A stretch of DNA of 64,000 nucleotides. It comes from Marinobacter sp. GTDB lineage: Bacteria; Pseudomonadota; Gammaproteobacteria; Pseudomonadales; Oleiphilaceae. The first letter of the stretch is position 1. Each line of letters opens with the position of its first letter. The position numbers were made by a program, and so were the translations under genes. Positions 35,510 through 44,888 of the stretch are shown piece by piece. Location of the stretch: the NCBI GenBank assembly GCA_018066865.1, contig JAGPVT010000052.1, forward strand, positions 62,001 through 126,000. Direction: 5' to 3'. The notes below the pieces were generated by a model that was given only the letters and a program-made list of their open reading frames with translations, did not search any database and was not told the origin of the DNA.

Positions 35510-36427
35510 TTACCCCCCGCGGTTGGGGGGCGATTCTGCCAACACCGGTTCCGGGATGCCAGTTCCGACCAGCCGGGCCCGGGGATGCAGGCGTGCATTG
35601 ATCCAAAGTGACAGGGCGATAATGCCCCCACCGACCGCAAGCCTAAGCATATCCGCGTCCCGATTCCAGATGAGCAGGTTCACCAGCAATCCGGCGGGTA
35701 CGAGAGCGTTGTTCATGATAGCGAGTGTGCCGGCATCTACACGGCAGGCTCCGCGATTCCAGAGGAACAGGCCAAGCCCGGAAGCGGCAAGCCCCAGCCA
35801 TGTCAGAATGCCCCATTGCAATGCTGTACTGGGCAAGCGCTCAGCGTTGCCGAACACCATGAACGATGGCAACGCAATTATCAGCGCGCCGATAAAGAAG
35901 TAACCAAAGGTGCGGTACGCGGGAATATCAACCGGGAAGCGCTGCATAACATGCTTGTAGCCCACCTGGCCCGCTGCGAATGTGAAGTTCGCAACCTGCA
36001 ACAACAGGAAGCCGGTAATAAAGTCTTCGCTAAGGCCGTCATAGCGGATTACACCAGCACCGAACGTCGCTATTGCAGCCGCAACCAGAGCGACAGGGGA
36101 GAACCGGCGAGACAGGGCGTCGTCAAGAAGCGTCACGTAAAGTGGCGTGAATATGGTGAACAACAGCACTTCGGGGACCGTCAGATAACTGAACGAGCGG
36201 TACAGGCACAGATAGGTGATGCCAAACTGCAGCATACCTGTTACCAGTACACCCAGTTTCAGCCCTCCCGGCACGCCTCGCCAGCGGGTAAACGGCAGGA
36301 ATATCAACGTTGCCAGTAACACACGGCTGAGCACCGCAAAATCGCTGTCTACCTGGCCGGCAAGAAACTCGCCAATCAGGCTGAAGGAAAAAGCCCAGAG
36401 TACCGTGACGAAAACCAGGAGTCCCAT
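35510..36427 (-). CDS. EamA/DMT-family transporter
   Basis: A 305-residue membrane protein with about ten hydrophobic helices in two EamA-like halves, of the drug/metabolite transporter superfamily. The N-terminal half starts with FVTVLWAFSFSLIGEFLAGQVDSDFAVLSR, the typical EamA entry helix with an arginine after it. Substrate and direction are unknown; family members often export amino acids or metabolites. It is separated from the NSS gene by 51 bases. Confidence 0.85.
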   Translation of the reverse strand: MGLLVFVTVLWAFSFSLIGEFLAGQVDSDFAVLSRVLLATLIFLPFTRWRGVPGGLKLGVLVTGMLQFGITYLCLYRSFSYLTVPEVLLFTIFTPLYVTLLDDALSRRFSPVALVAAAIATFGAGVIRYDGLSEDFITGFLLLQVANFTFAAGQVGYKHVMQRFPVDIPAYRTFGYFFIGALIIALPSFMVFGNAERLPSTALQWGILTWLGLAASGLGLFLWNRGACRVDAGTLAIMNNALVPAGLLVNLLIWNRDADMLRLAVGGGIIALSLWINARLHPRARLVGTGIPEPVLAESPPNRGG

Positions 36428-36602
36428 AATGCGTGCGTCCGTATGAATTTGCGGGCGCTTACTTTAACGGGTTTCAAGGCCATTTTCAGCGCCTTTTCAC
36501 GGCAAACCCCTATGATATGCATCGTGAAGATCAAGTAAAATGTGCACCCCGCGAATCCTGCCCTTGATGACTATCCGCTCAGGCCCTTCGGAACAGCACC
36601 CT

Positions 36603-38006
36603 ATGGATGACATACATCAGCCACTGCCAGAAGTTCGCAAGCCTCTCGTCTCGCGGACACTGACTGAATGGAAGACTCTGGCGATACTCGGCGGGCCGAT
36701 TCTGATTGCACAGATTGCCCAGATGGCCAACGGCGTTATCGATACCGTCATGGCCGGCCATGCCAGCGCTGAAGACCTGGCCGGTGTGGGAATTGGCAGC
36801 AGCCTCTGGATGCCGTTGTTCCTGTTTTTTATGGGCATGCTCGGAGCACTGCAGCCGATTATTTCCGGTTACAACGGCGCCCGCACGCCGGAAAAAATAA
36901 TGCCAGCTACCTGGCAAGGCTTATACATCGCCGGTGTTGGTTCTATTGTCATGATCCTGTTGCTGACAAACGTGCACCCGATTCTGGAAGGGCTGAATCT
37001 CGAGGCCACTACCGCAAGCATAACCCAGGGCTACCTGAACGCTTTTGCATGGGGCATTCCTGCCCTGCTGCTGATGACTGCTCTTCGCGGGCTGACGGAT
37101 GGGCTGGGGCACACCCGCGTGATTATGGCGTTCTCGGTGCTGAGCGCCCTGATTAACCTGCCCCTGAATTATATATTCATTTACGGCAAGCTCGGGCTGC
37201 CTGCCATGGGCGGCATTGGCTGTGGCTGGGCAACTTCGATTTCCAACGGGGTCGCCGCAATAGCGCTGCTGACCTACCTGAACCGGAGCCAGCTCTACAA
37301 AAAATTCCACCTGATTGCAGACTGGACAAAGCCCAATGCCACCCTGATTCGCTACATCCTGAGCATTGGCATACCTATCGGATTCACGATTTTTGTAGAA
37401 GCCAGCGTGTTCTCCGTGATCGCGCTGTTTCTCGCACCATTGGGACCTATTGTTGTCGCAGGGCACCAGATTGCACTGAACGTGGTGTCTCTGCTGTTCA
37501 TGCTGCCGCTGAGTATTGGCATGGCGCTGACATTGAGAGTCAGTTTTCTTATCGGAGCAGGCGCGCCAGATACAGCCCGTCTGATTTCCCGCAGCTCTCT
37601 GATTCTTGCAGCTTCTACGGCTCTGGTTTTCGCCATTACCCTGTTTGTTTTCTCACAGGGCATCGCGGCCCTCTACACCGGCGATGCGGATGTTCAGACG
37701 GTGACCATTCGATTGTTGATGTTTGCGGCAATCTTCCAGGTGGCAGACGTTATCCAGGTGACCTGCATCAGCGCCCTGAGAGGCTACAAGGATACGGGCA
37801 TCCCCTTGCTGATCATGCTGTTCTCATTCTGGGGTGTGGGGTTACCGCTGGGCTATATTCTGACGTTTACCGATGTAATTGCTCCGGCTATGGGAGCTGC
37901 AGGATTCTGGATAGGGCTGACCGGGGGGCTGGCATCAGCAAGTGTATTGCTGGGATGGAGGCTGTTTCGATATCGCCCGAAAACCAGCGGGCACCTAACT
38001 GGCTAA
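36603..38006 (+). CDS. MATE-family cation/multidrug efflux protein (NorM-like)
   Basis: A 467-residue, 12-helix exporter with MATE hallmarks: LGGPILIAQIAQMANGVIDTVMAGHAS at the N-half entry, ALRGLTDGLGHTRVIM, and GHQIALNVVSLLFMLPLSIGMALTLRV at the start of the C-half. NorM-type members use a Na+ or H+ gradient to expel cationic compounds. The start is uncertain: ATGs at 36540, 36567 and 36603 are in frame and none has a convincing ribosome site. I chose the one nearest the first helix. The 3' end overlaps the convergent GGDEF gene by 12 bases. Confidence 0.9.
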   Translation: MDDIHQPLPEVRKPLVSRTLTEWKTLAILGGPILIAQIAQMANGVIDTVMAGHASAEDLAGVGIGSSLWMPLFLFFMGMLGALQPIISGYNGARTPEKIMPATWQGLYIAGVGSIVMILLLTNVHPILEGLNLEATTASITQGYLNAFAWGIPALLLMTALRGLTDGLGHTRVIMAFSVLSALINLPLNYIFIYGKLGLPAMGGIGCGWATSISNGVAAIALLTYLNRSQLYKKFHLIADWTKPNATLIRYILSIGIPIGFTIFVEASVFSVIALFLAPLGPIVVAGHQIALNVVSLLFMLPLSIGMALTLRVSFLIGAGAPDTARLISRSSLILAASTALVFAITLFVFSQGIAALYTGDADVQTVTIRLLMFAAIFQVADVIQVTCISALRGYKDTGIPLLIMLFSFWGVGLPLGYILTFTDVIAPAMGAAGFWIGLTGGLASASVLLGWRLFRYRPKTSGHLTG

Positions 38007-39032
38007 CTCGGGACGGCCAACAGACAACTCCGCTTCGGCCGCTAGCATGCTATTCGAAAACACGATCCTGTCTCGGCCAGCTTCCTTGGCCTCATAGAGA
38101 GCCGTATCCGCCCGCTCCAGCCAACTCTCAACGCTTTCACCGGGCTTAAGCAGCGCGACGCCGAACGATGCGCTGATCGCGCCTCCCGGATGCCTGATCT
38201 TTTTCCGCAAGGTATGCTGGAGATTATTCATCACCGCTGTGAGACCCGCTCCGTCAACACCTGGCAGCAAGAGCACAAACTCTTCACCACCGTAGCGAAA
38301 AAGCTGATCAGATTTGCGCGTGCTGTGCAAAATCAGTGTTGCCAGATCAATGAGCACTCCATCGCCTACGCCATGGCCATACTCATCGTTGACCTTCTTG
38401 AAGTGATCAATATCGAGCATCACCAACGCATAAGACAAGCCAGTGCGCCCAGCATGGGCTGACGCCAGATTGAGCTCCTCGTCCATGGACCGGCGGTTTT
38501 TCACGCCGGTCAGGGGGTCAATGGTCGCCAAATGTTCCAAGCTATGGCGCTGAATGTCGTTACGTTGCGCAAAAACAAAGGCCGCCGCACTGACCACCAC
38601 TGCAGTTGCAGTAAAGGTCCACATCTGTACATCAGATTGAAAAACATCGCCCAGACCTATCATGGCCAAAATCGAGGCAAGGTTGAGAAATCCGGCAATA
38701 CGCGGGCTGACCAGAAAAAACGTAGTGACCAGGCAAGGATACAGCCAGAACAACCCTACCTCGCCTACAACCGCTGCCACCATAACAGCGCCAAAGCACG
38801 CAACGATGGCCAGAACCATACCACTACGGCGTGTATCTCCGGTTACCCAAGCGTAAATCATTCCACCCGATATGCTCAGCAGAATCGCTGTGTCTATGCC
38901 CCCGGCAACAAGCTCACCCTGCAAAAAGCGCATGACCGCAAATGGGGTGATCCCCAGCAATGCACTGGCACCCAAAAGAGTAATGATCGACAACCGAAAA
39001 TCGGTTTTGAGACGCTCTAGCATGCCTGTCAT
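37995..39032 (-). CDS. Membrane-anchored diguanylate cyclase (GGDEF)
   Basis: A 345-residue protein. Residues about 15-160 form five to six hydrophobic helices with no recognised sensor name. The C-terminal GGDEF domain begins at DPLTGVKNRRSMDEEL and has the catalytic GGEEF (248-252), with the inhibitory site RKSD (239-242) five residues before it. It is therefore likely to be an active, product-inhibited cyclic-di-GMP synthase. A GGCGGG ribosome site precedes the ATG at 39032. Confidence 0.92.
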   Translation of the reverse strand: MTGMLERLKTDFRLSIITLLGASALLGITPFAVMRFLQGELVAGGIDTAILLSISGGMIYAWVTGDTRRSGMVLAIVACFGAVMVAAVVGEVGLFWLYPCLVTTFFLVSPRIAGFLNLASILAMIGLGDVFQSDVQMWTFTATAVVVSAAAFVFAQRNDIQRHSLEHLATIDPLTGVKNRRSMDEELNLASAHAGRTGLSYALVMLDIDHFKKVNDEYGHGVGDGVLIDLATLILHSTRKSDQLFRYGGEEFVLLLPGVDGAGLTAVMNNLQHTLRKKIRHPGGAISASFGVALLKPGESVESWLERADTALYEAKEAGRDRIVFSNSMLAAEAELSVGRPELAS

Positions 39033-39175
39033 TTTCCCGCCAAGCAGAAGTTACTACTGAAGCATAATTCAGTGCGGCACAATAAGCGCCACATCCTACG
39101 TTTTTTAACAAAATACCGCTGAAAAGTCATAAAAAAGGCGAGCTTTCGGTGATTTTGATGCATGGGCCGGTAGCT

Positions 39176-39203
39176 CTGACAAATCAAATACCTTTACTAT
39201 AGT
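39176..39203 (+). promoter_or_regulatory. Sigma-70-like promoter for the HD-GYP-like gene
   Basis: CTGACA (39176-39181) and TATAGT (39198-39203) are separated by 16 bases, about 54 bases before the TTG start at 39257. It is the best promoter-like pair in the 39033-39256 intergenic region. Confidence 0.45.
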
Positions 39204-39256
39204 CTAGTCGCTACTGTGTTCAAACCCGACATGCCTTACAAGGAATCATCAGGATT

Positions 39257-40387
39257 TTGAGTCACCTCGTCCGAATAGCCCCCGGCGCATTAACCATAGG
39301 CCACCCGTTGCCATGGGACGTTTATGACGCCGACGGCAACGTTCTGCTATGTCAGGGATACGTGATCCAGACAGATTCACAGTTAGAACAGCTTTTTGAG
39401 CGTGGTCGTTTCAAGCCGCGGGTTATTGAGGTACCGCAGAAAGATACCGAGACGTCTGGCAATGAAGCGGAATGCAACCCGTTTGCCCACTACCCGGATT
39501 ACCTTCACTCGCTTGAAAAAACTCTCGCAATGATCGCCAGTGGCAAACCGGAAGCCCGCAAACACCTGCAGGACCTCGCGCATGCTATAGAGCAAGCCTG
39601 CATACGCGCGCCGGACTCCAGTCTCGCACTGATACATCTGTACTCGATCGGGCCGACCATCCACGAACAGATCATTTTTTACGCCATTCTCTGCCAGCTT
39701 ATCGCCCGGCAATTCGGGCTCGATGAGCAACGTATCCCGTTATTGACAGAAGCCGCCTTGAGCGCAAACCTCGCCCTGGTTCCTGTTGCCGACAAGCTCA
39801 ATGCCTTCAACAAGATACTCAGCGAGGAGCAGAGAAGCGTTATTCGCAAGCACCCACAACGGAGCATCCGCGCACTGAAGGCTGTGGGTATTGATAACGA
39901 GCTATTGTTTACCATCATCGCGCAGCACCATGAGCAGGCAGACGGCAGCGGTTATCCGGAAGGACTGAGCGGCGCAGATATCCGGCCTGAGGCGGAAATC
40001 CTCGCACTGGCCGAACGCTATGTCGCCATGATCACAAAACGTGCCTATCGCCAGCGAATGAACGTAACCGCTGCGCGCAAACTGATCGCCAATCTCGCAG
40101 ACGGCACCTTCCGGCCGGCCCTGACAAAAGCCCTGCTCCAGATTCTGGGGGAATATCCACCTGGAACCCTGGTGCGACTCGAAAACAACGAGGTTGGCGT
40201 CATAACGGGCAGACCAATACGCGCCCGCGGACCGTTTGTTCAGGTTGTTTTCGATCCCTCGGGCAACAACTACGACACCCGCCAGGAACGTGACACCAGC
40301 GAGCCAGTCTACAATATCCGGGCTCTGGAAGAGCCAGACATCATGCCATCCATGAACTTCAGCCGGATCTGGGGCTTTCCGGACTGA
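39257..40387 (+). CDS. Degenerate HD-GYP-type protein
   Basis: A 376-residue cytoplasmic protein initiated at TTG, with AGGA just upstream. The N-terminal 50 residues (YDADGNVLLCQGYVIQTDSQ) match the front domain found on many HD-GYP phosphodiesterases. Residues about 200-275 keep the GYP half, HHEQADGSGYPEGLSGADI, but the expected HD dyad is missing (LSANLALVPVAD stands in its place) and the later AD-x-Y reads AERY. The C-terminal segment GTLVRLENNEVGVITG is also typical. Metal-dependent cyclic-di-GMP hydrolysis is unlikely. A binding or scaffolding role is inferred. Confidence 0.8.
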   Translation: MSHLVRIAPGALTIGHPLPWDVYDADGNVLLCQGYVIQTDSQLEQLFERGRFKPRVIEVPQKDTETSGNEAECNPFAHYPDYLHSLEKTLAMIASGKPEARKHLQDLAHAIEQACIRAPDSSLALIHLYSIGPTIHEQIIFYAILCQLIARQFGLDEQRIPLLTEAALSANLALVPVADKLNAFNKILSEEQRSVIRKHPQRSIRALKAVGIDNELLFTIIAQHHEQADGSGYPEGLSGADIRPEAEILALAERYVAMITKRAYRQRMNVTAARKLIANLADGTFRPALTKALLQILGEYPPGTLVRLENNEVGVITGRPIRARGPFVQVVFDPSGNNYDTRQERDTSEPVYNIRALEEPDIMPSMNFSRIWGFPD

Positions 40388-40500
40388 TCCGGTGAACCCT
40401 TCAGCTAAGGCCCAAGCTCTGACGTGCCTTGATCGTTCAGCAGGGGCAATCGCTCACCGGCTTCGGAATCAGCAAGGTGGCCTCTGTAGAATACGGTTGG

Positions 40501-40932
40501 TCAGTCGTCAGCGCTTGTATGCTTCGAAAGCTCGAGTCCGCATCCGATGCGGGCAAGTTCAGCAAGCACAGCCGTGCGCGTTACGATGCCGATGAGTTTT
40601 CCGTGTTCAACAACAGGGTACACTTTCGGCTTGCCGGAGCCGAGCTGCTGCGCAAGGTCGACAATCGCCATGCCCGGTGAAATCGGCAAAGGTTCGCGGA
40701 ACATCACATCGTCCACAACCGGATCTCCCTCACAGTGATAGTTGCTTACCAGCAGCGCATGAATGCAATCCTGCTCGGAAACAAAACCCAGCAAATGGCG
40801 GTTCGCATCGACCACCGGCAGCCCGGAGATATGATTCTCCAGAAGCGCCTTGACCACGCGGGTCAGCGGTGTTCCGCACCGGATGGGTTCAATGTGGTTT
40901 GACATAATATCGGAAACTCTGAGCGCACCCAT
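40501..40932 (-). CDS. Stand-alone CBS-pair protein
   Basis: A 143-residue protein made almost entirely of two CBS repeats: VSDIMSNHIEPIRCGTPLTRVVKALLENHISGLPVVD and VDDVMFREPLPISPGMAIVDLAQQLGSGKPKVYPVVEHGKLIGIVTR. Such modules bind adenine nucleotides and regulate partner proteins. The partner is not evident from neighbours. GAGGAG lies 6 bases before the ATG. Transcribed alone. Confidence 0.88.
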   Translation of the reverse strand: MGALRVSDIMSNHIEPIRCGTPLTRVVKALLENHISGLPVVDANRHLLGFVSEQDCIHALLVSNYHCEGDPVVDDVMFREPLPISPGMAIVDLAQQLGSGKPKVYPVVEHGKLIGIVTRTAVLAELARIGCGLELSKHTSADD

Positions 40933-41128
40933 GAATAACTCCTCGCATTGCTGGTTAACCCGACTGCACCAGCCGGGCGCGAATCCTGTCCTTTAAACAT
41001 AGGCAATAGACACTAAATCCTCCAACTTTCACCTCTTTCCAGTTTACACATGGCAATAACTGACTAAACTCAATCAGTTATACCCTCACGGGTAAAATCA
41101 AATCATGGCACAAAACGAGGGAAACCCC

Positions 41129-42490
41129 ATGGAAGCCATCTCAAACATTTTTAGTGCAATCAACGGGCTGGTCTGGGGGCCACCCATGCTCATACTCATT
41201 CTTGGTGCCGGGCTGTTCCTGAGCCTCGGCCTGAAGCTTATGCCTATACTCAAAATTGGCGCTGGTTTCCGTCTATTGTGGAGTGGCCGCAGCGCCGGAG
41301 GCGCGGAGGCAGACGGTGAAATCCCACCGTTCCAGGCGCTCATGACCGCCCTGTCTGCAACCGTCGGAACAGGCAATATTGCAGGCGTTGCGACCGCTGT
41401 TTTCCTCGGGGGGCCAGGCGCCCTGTTCTGGATGTGGCTTACCGCCCTCGTGGGCATGGCCACAAAGTACTCGGAAGCCGTTCTTGCCGTGCGTTTCCGA
41501 GAGGTGGATGAGCGTGGCGCCCATGTTGGCGGGCCCATGTATTACATTCGCAACGGCCTTGGCAAAAAATGGGCCTGGATGGGCGTGTTGTTCGCCATCT
41601 TTGCGGCAATAGCCGGCTTCGGTATTGGCAATACGGTGCAGGCCAACTCGGTTGCAGATGTAATGGAAACGACCTTCGGCCTGCCGCACTGGATCAGCGG
41701 CATTATTCTGATGGTGCTGGTTGGCATGGTACTGATTGGCGGTATCAAGCGTATCGGGCGGGTAGCCAGTGCTCTTGTTCCCTTTATGGCGCTTTCGTAT
41801 CTGGTCGCAGGCCTGGTTGTCCTGTCCATTAATTACACAGAGATTCCTGCCGCCTTTTCCATGATCTTCAAGCATGCTTTCAGCCCGACAGCCGCAGAAG
41901 GCGGATTTGCCGGTGCCGCAGTGTGGGCAGCTATCCGGTTTGGTGTAGCACGGGGTATCTTTTCCAATGAGGCCGGTCTGGGCTCGGCGCCTATCGCTCA
42001 TGCCGCGGCGCAAACCAAAGAGCCGGTCCGTCAGGGCATGGTGGCCATGCTGGGAACATTTTTAGACACCATTATCATATGTTCGATCACCGGCCTGGTG
42101 ATCATCACCTCTGGCGCGTGGACATCCGGCGAATCCGGTGCCTCGCTCACCTCCATGGCGTTCTCTCAGGCACTTCCGGGGGTTGGTGATTATATCGTGG
42201 CCATTTCTCTTGCGGTTTTTGCCTTTACCACGCTGCTTGGCTGGTCGTTCTACGGTGAGCGTAGCGTCGAATTTCTGTTCGGAGTGAAGGCGATAGTGCC
42301 ATACCGGATTGCCTGGGTTCTTGCCATTCCCCTTGGTGCAACCGTAAACCTGGGTCTGATCTGGCTGATAGCCGACACGCTGAACGCCATGATGGCACTG
42401 CCCAACCTGATCGCCCTTCTGTTGCTCAGCCCGGTAGTGTTCAAGCTGACCAAAGAGTATTTCGAGAAAGAAAGGGCTGCGGGTCGTTAA
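41129..42490 (+). CDS. Sodium:alanine/glycine symporter (AGCS family)
   Basis: An inner-membrane amino-acid importer, 453 residues from 41129. Family segments are FQALMTALSATVGTGNIAGVATAVFLGGPGALFWMW, GGPMYYIRNGLGKKW, and FSNEAGLGSAPIAHAAAQTKEPVRQG, which is the AGCS signature. It uses Na+ to take up alanine or glycine. GAGGGA sits 7 bases before the ATG at 41129, favouring it over the in-frame ATG at 41105. Confidence 0.93.
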   Translation: MEAISNIFSAINGLVWGPPMLILILGAGLFLSLGLKLMPILKIGAGFRLLWSGRSAGGAEADGEIPPFQALMTALSATVGTGNIAGVATAVFLGGPGALFWMWLTALVGMATKYSEAVLAVRFREVDERGAHVGGPMYYIRNGLGKKWAWMGVLFAIFAAIAGFGIGNTVQANSVADVMETTFGLPHWISGIILMVLVGMVLIGGIKRIGRVASALVPFMALSYLVAGLVVLSINYTEIPAAFSMIFKHAFSPTAAEGGFAGAAVWAAIRFGVARGIFSNEAGLGSAPIAHAAAQTKEPVRQGMVAMLGTFLDTIIICSITGLVIITSGAWTSGESGASLTSMAFSQALPGVGDYIVAISLAVFAFTTLLGWSFYGERSVEFLFGVKAIVPYRIAWVLAIPLGATVNLGLIWLIADTLNAMMALPNLIALLLLSPVVFKLTKEYFEKERAAGR

Positions 42491-42618
42491 CAGTGCTCTG
42501 ATACGACTGTCATTGTAGCGGCTGGCAAATGCGGCAGTGCAAGATGAGATGAGTCAACTGACTCTTGCAATACCGTCATCCGGCACCAAAGATTCTCGTA
42601 TACACTCAATAAATGGAT

Positions 42619-42638
42619 CCGGCAGGCATGCCTGCCGG
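42619..42638. repeat. 20-base perfect palindrome upstream of the peroxiredoxin gene
   Basis: CCGGCAGGCATGCCTGCCGG is perfectly self-complementary and lies 45 bases before the peroxiredoxin start. There is no T run, so a terminator is unlikely. It could be a protein-binding operator or a 5'-untranslated hairpin. Confidence 0.6.
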
Positions 42639-42683
42639 CATCTCGAACCGCGCTATCATAAGCAGCATCAAAGGAGAGCGAGC

Positions 42684-43337
42684 ATGAGCTTACGTCTAGG
42701 CGATACCGCACCAGATTTCGAACAGGATTCCAGTGAGGGCAAGATTTCATTCCACGAATGGTTAGGTAATGGCTGGGGTGTGCTGTTCTCTCACCCGGCA
42801 GACTTTACTCCGGTGTGCACCACAGAGCTTGGGCTGACAGCTAAACTCAAAGACGAGTTTGCACAGCGAAACGTGAAAGCCATTGCACTGAGTGTTGACC
42901 CCGTTGATTCCCACCACGAGTGGATCAAAGATATCAACGAAACCCAGGGCTGCGCGGTGAATTTTCCGATTATCGCAGACCATGACGGCAAAGTTGCCGA
43001 GCTGTATGACATGATTCACCCCAATGCCGACAGCACGCTTACAGTGCGTTCGCTGTTCGTGATCGATCCGGACAAAAAAGTTCGTCTGATGATCACTTAC
43101 CCGGCCAGCACCGGTCGTAACTTCAATGAAGTTCTACGGGTGATTGATTCCCTGCAGATGACCGACGAACACAAAGTCGCCACCCCGGGCAACTGGGAAC
43201 GCGGCGGAGACGTGGTTATTGTTCCGTCTCTGCAGGATGAGGAAGAAATCAAAAGACGCTTCCCGAAAGGCTACAAGAAGGTCAAGTCTTACCTGCGGAT
43301 GACACCAGACCCCACAACCAACTGGAGCGGTGACTGA
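42684..43337 (+). CDS. 1-Cys peroxiredoxin (Prx6 type)
   Basis: A 217-residue thiol peroxidase that reduces hydrogen peroxide and organic peroxides. The peroxidatic Cys is C45 in DFTPVCTTELG. The long C-terminal domain (about 150-217, ending KGYKKVKSYLRMT) and lack of a resolving Cys at the usual C-terminal site place it with Prx6-type enzymes. The start at 42684 has AAGGAGAG upstream, and the longer frame from 42537 is non-coding. A strong terminator follows. Confidence 0.93.
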   Translation: MSLRLGDTAPDFEQDSSEGKISFHEWLGNGWGVLFSHPADFTPVCTTELGLTAKLKDEFAQRNVKAIALSVDPVDSHHEWIKDINETQGCAVNFPIIADHDGKVAELYDMIHPNADSTLTVRSLFVIDPDKKVRLMITYPASTGRNFNEVLRVIDSLQMTDEHKVATPGNWERGGDVVIVPSLQDEEEIKRRFPKGYKKVKSYLRMTPDPTTNWSGD

Positions 43338-43360
43338 TTATCAGTGCCAACTCCTGAATC

Positions 43361-43397
43361 AAAAAAGCCGGGCAGCGCAAGCTGCCCGGCTTTTTTT
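43361..43397. terminator. Bidirectional intrinsic terminator between peroxiredoxin and metQ
   Basis: GCCGGGCAGC (43367-43376) pairs with GCTGCCCGGC (43381-43390) around GCAA. It is flanked by six A before and seven T after, so it works in both directions for the convergent genes. Confidence 0.9.
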
Positions 43398-43413
43398 ATG
43401 GTTTGCGCTCTGA

Positions 43414-44196
43414 TCAGAACGCCGGAACCACCGCCCCTTTATACTTTTCCTTGATGAAGTCACGAACCTCATCTGATTTCAGCGCCGCTGCGAGCTTCTG
43501 CATGGCGTCGCTGTCTTTGTTATCAGGGCGCGCAACCAGAATATTCACATAAGGAGACTCGGAGCCTTCAATGATCAGCGCGTCTTCAGACGGGTTCAGA
43601 CCCGCTTCCAGTGCGTAGTTGGTGTTGATCAGGGCAACATCCACCTGGTCAAGAATCCGTGGCAGTGTTGCAGCTTCCAGTTCCTTGAAGTCGAGATCTT
43701 TGGGATTATCAGCAATGTCGCGCGGAGTCGCAGTGATCTTGCTGCCTTCTTTCAGGGTGATCAGTCCGGCTTTCTGCAGCAGCAACAAGGCCCGGCCACC
43801 GTTGGTGGGGTCGTTGGGAATAGCGATGACTGCGCCTTTTTTCAGATCGTCCAGAGAGTCAATCTTGTTGGAGTAGGCGCCAAACGGCTCAACGTGAATA
43901 CCAGCAACGGTCACGAGGCTGGTGCCACGGCCGTCATTGAACTCATCCAGGTACGGCTGGTGCTGAAAGAAGTTGGCGTCCATGCGCTTCTGATCTACCT
44001 GAATATTTGGCTGGATATAGTCGGTAAACACCTTCACATCCAGTTCCACGCCCTGTTCCGCCAGCTTCGGCTTCACAAACTCCAGCAGTTCGGCATGGGG
44101 TACCGGCGTTGCAGCTACGGACAGTTTCTCAGCGGATACCGCAGCAGAGAAAACAGATGCGGCAGCCAGGGCTACCAGGGCTTTTTTGAAGTTCAT
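43414..44196 (-). CDS. metQ: Periplasmic D/L-methionine-binding protein
   Basis: Substrate-binding protein of the MetNIQ importer (NlpA family), 260 residues. A signal peptide MNFKKALVALAAASVFSAAV ends at SAE, with an AxA-type cut and no lipobox Cys, so it is soluble rather than a lipoprotein. The mature part begins KLSVAATPVPHAELLEFVKPKL. DYIQPNIQVDQKRMDANFFQHQPYLDEF and LINTNYALEAGLNP are family segments. It is last in the metN-metI-metQ unit. Confidence 0.93.
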   Translation of the reverse strand: MNFKKALVALAAASVFSAAVSAEKLSVAATPVPHAELLEFVKPKLAEQGVELDVKVFTDYIQPNIQVDQKRMDANFFQHQPYLDEFNDGRGTSLVTVAGIHVEPFGAYSNKIDSLDDLKKGAVIAIPNDPTNGGRALLLLQKAGLITLKEGSKITATPRDIADNPKDLDFKELEAATLPRILDQVDVALINTNYALEAGLNPSEDALIIEGSESPYVNILVARPDNKDSDAMQKLAAALKSDEVRDFIKEKYKGAVVPAF

Positions 44197-44222
44197 AAAT
44201 GCACTCTCCTGTTAATTGAAAA

Positions 44223-44888
44223 TCACTTACGGCTAAAATGTAGAACCAACCGATCACCAATCATCTGCAGCATCTGCACGAAGATCACCAAAAGGGCGAC
44301 GGTAATCACCATCACATCGGTCTGAAACCGCTGGTAGCCAAAACGGATCGCCAGATCACCCAGACCGCCACCGCCGATAACGCCAGACATGGCCGCATAA
44401 GACACCAGGGTAATGGCGGTGACTGTAATGCCGGCGATGATGCCCGGAAGCGCTTCCGGCAGCAAGGCGCCAAAAATGATCTGGCGCACACTGGCGCCCA
44501 TGGCCTGAGTTGCCTCGATGATACCCCGATCGACTTCCCGCAGAGACGTTTCAACCAGGCGGGCAAAGAACGGTGCACCACCTGCCACCAGCGGCGGAAT
44601 GGCACCGGCCACGCCCAGAGAGGTGCCGATCAGCATCACCGTGAACGGAATCATCACGATCAACAGAATGATAAACGGCACCGAACGCAGCACGTTCACG
44701 ACAAACGACAGCACCGCGTAGGCAACCGGCTGCTCCAGTAACTGTCGTTTGCCGGTCAGGAACAGCAATACCCCAATGGGCAGGCCGGCCAATACACTGA
44801 ACAGCAGCGACATGCCCACCATTACCAGTGTGTCCCAGCTCGCTATGCCGATCTCTGGCCAGTCCACGTTACTCAGTAAAGCTTCCAT
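44223..44888 (-). CDS. metI: Methionine ABC transporter permease
   Basis: A 221-residue membrane permease of the MetI type with five to six helices. The coupling segment EATQAMGASVRQIIFGALLPEALPGIIAGI contains the EAA loop that contacts MetN. LRSVPFIILLIVMIPFTVMLIGTSLG is a family mark. The start overlaps the metN stop by one base. Confidence 0.93.
   Translation of the reverse strand: MEALLSNVDWPEIGIASWDTLVMVGMSLLFSVLAGLPIGVLLFLTGKRQLLEQPVAYAVLSFVVNVLRSVPFIILLIVMIPFTVMLIGTSLGVAGAIPPLVAGGAPFFARLVETSLREVDRGIIEATQAMGASVRQIIFGALLPEALPGIIAGITVTAITLVSYAAMSGVIGGGGLGDLAIRFGYQRFQTDVMVITVALLVIFVQMLQMIGDRLVLHFSRK

Noticed and set aside
42537-42683. N-terminal extension of the peroxiredoxin
   Set aside because: The frame is open by chance; the family start and a strong ribosome site are at 42684, and the extension contains the palindrome.
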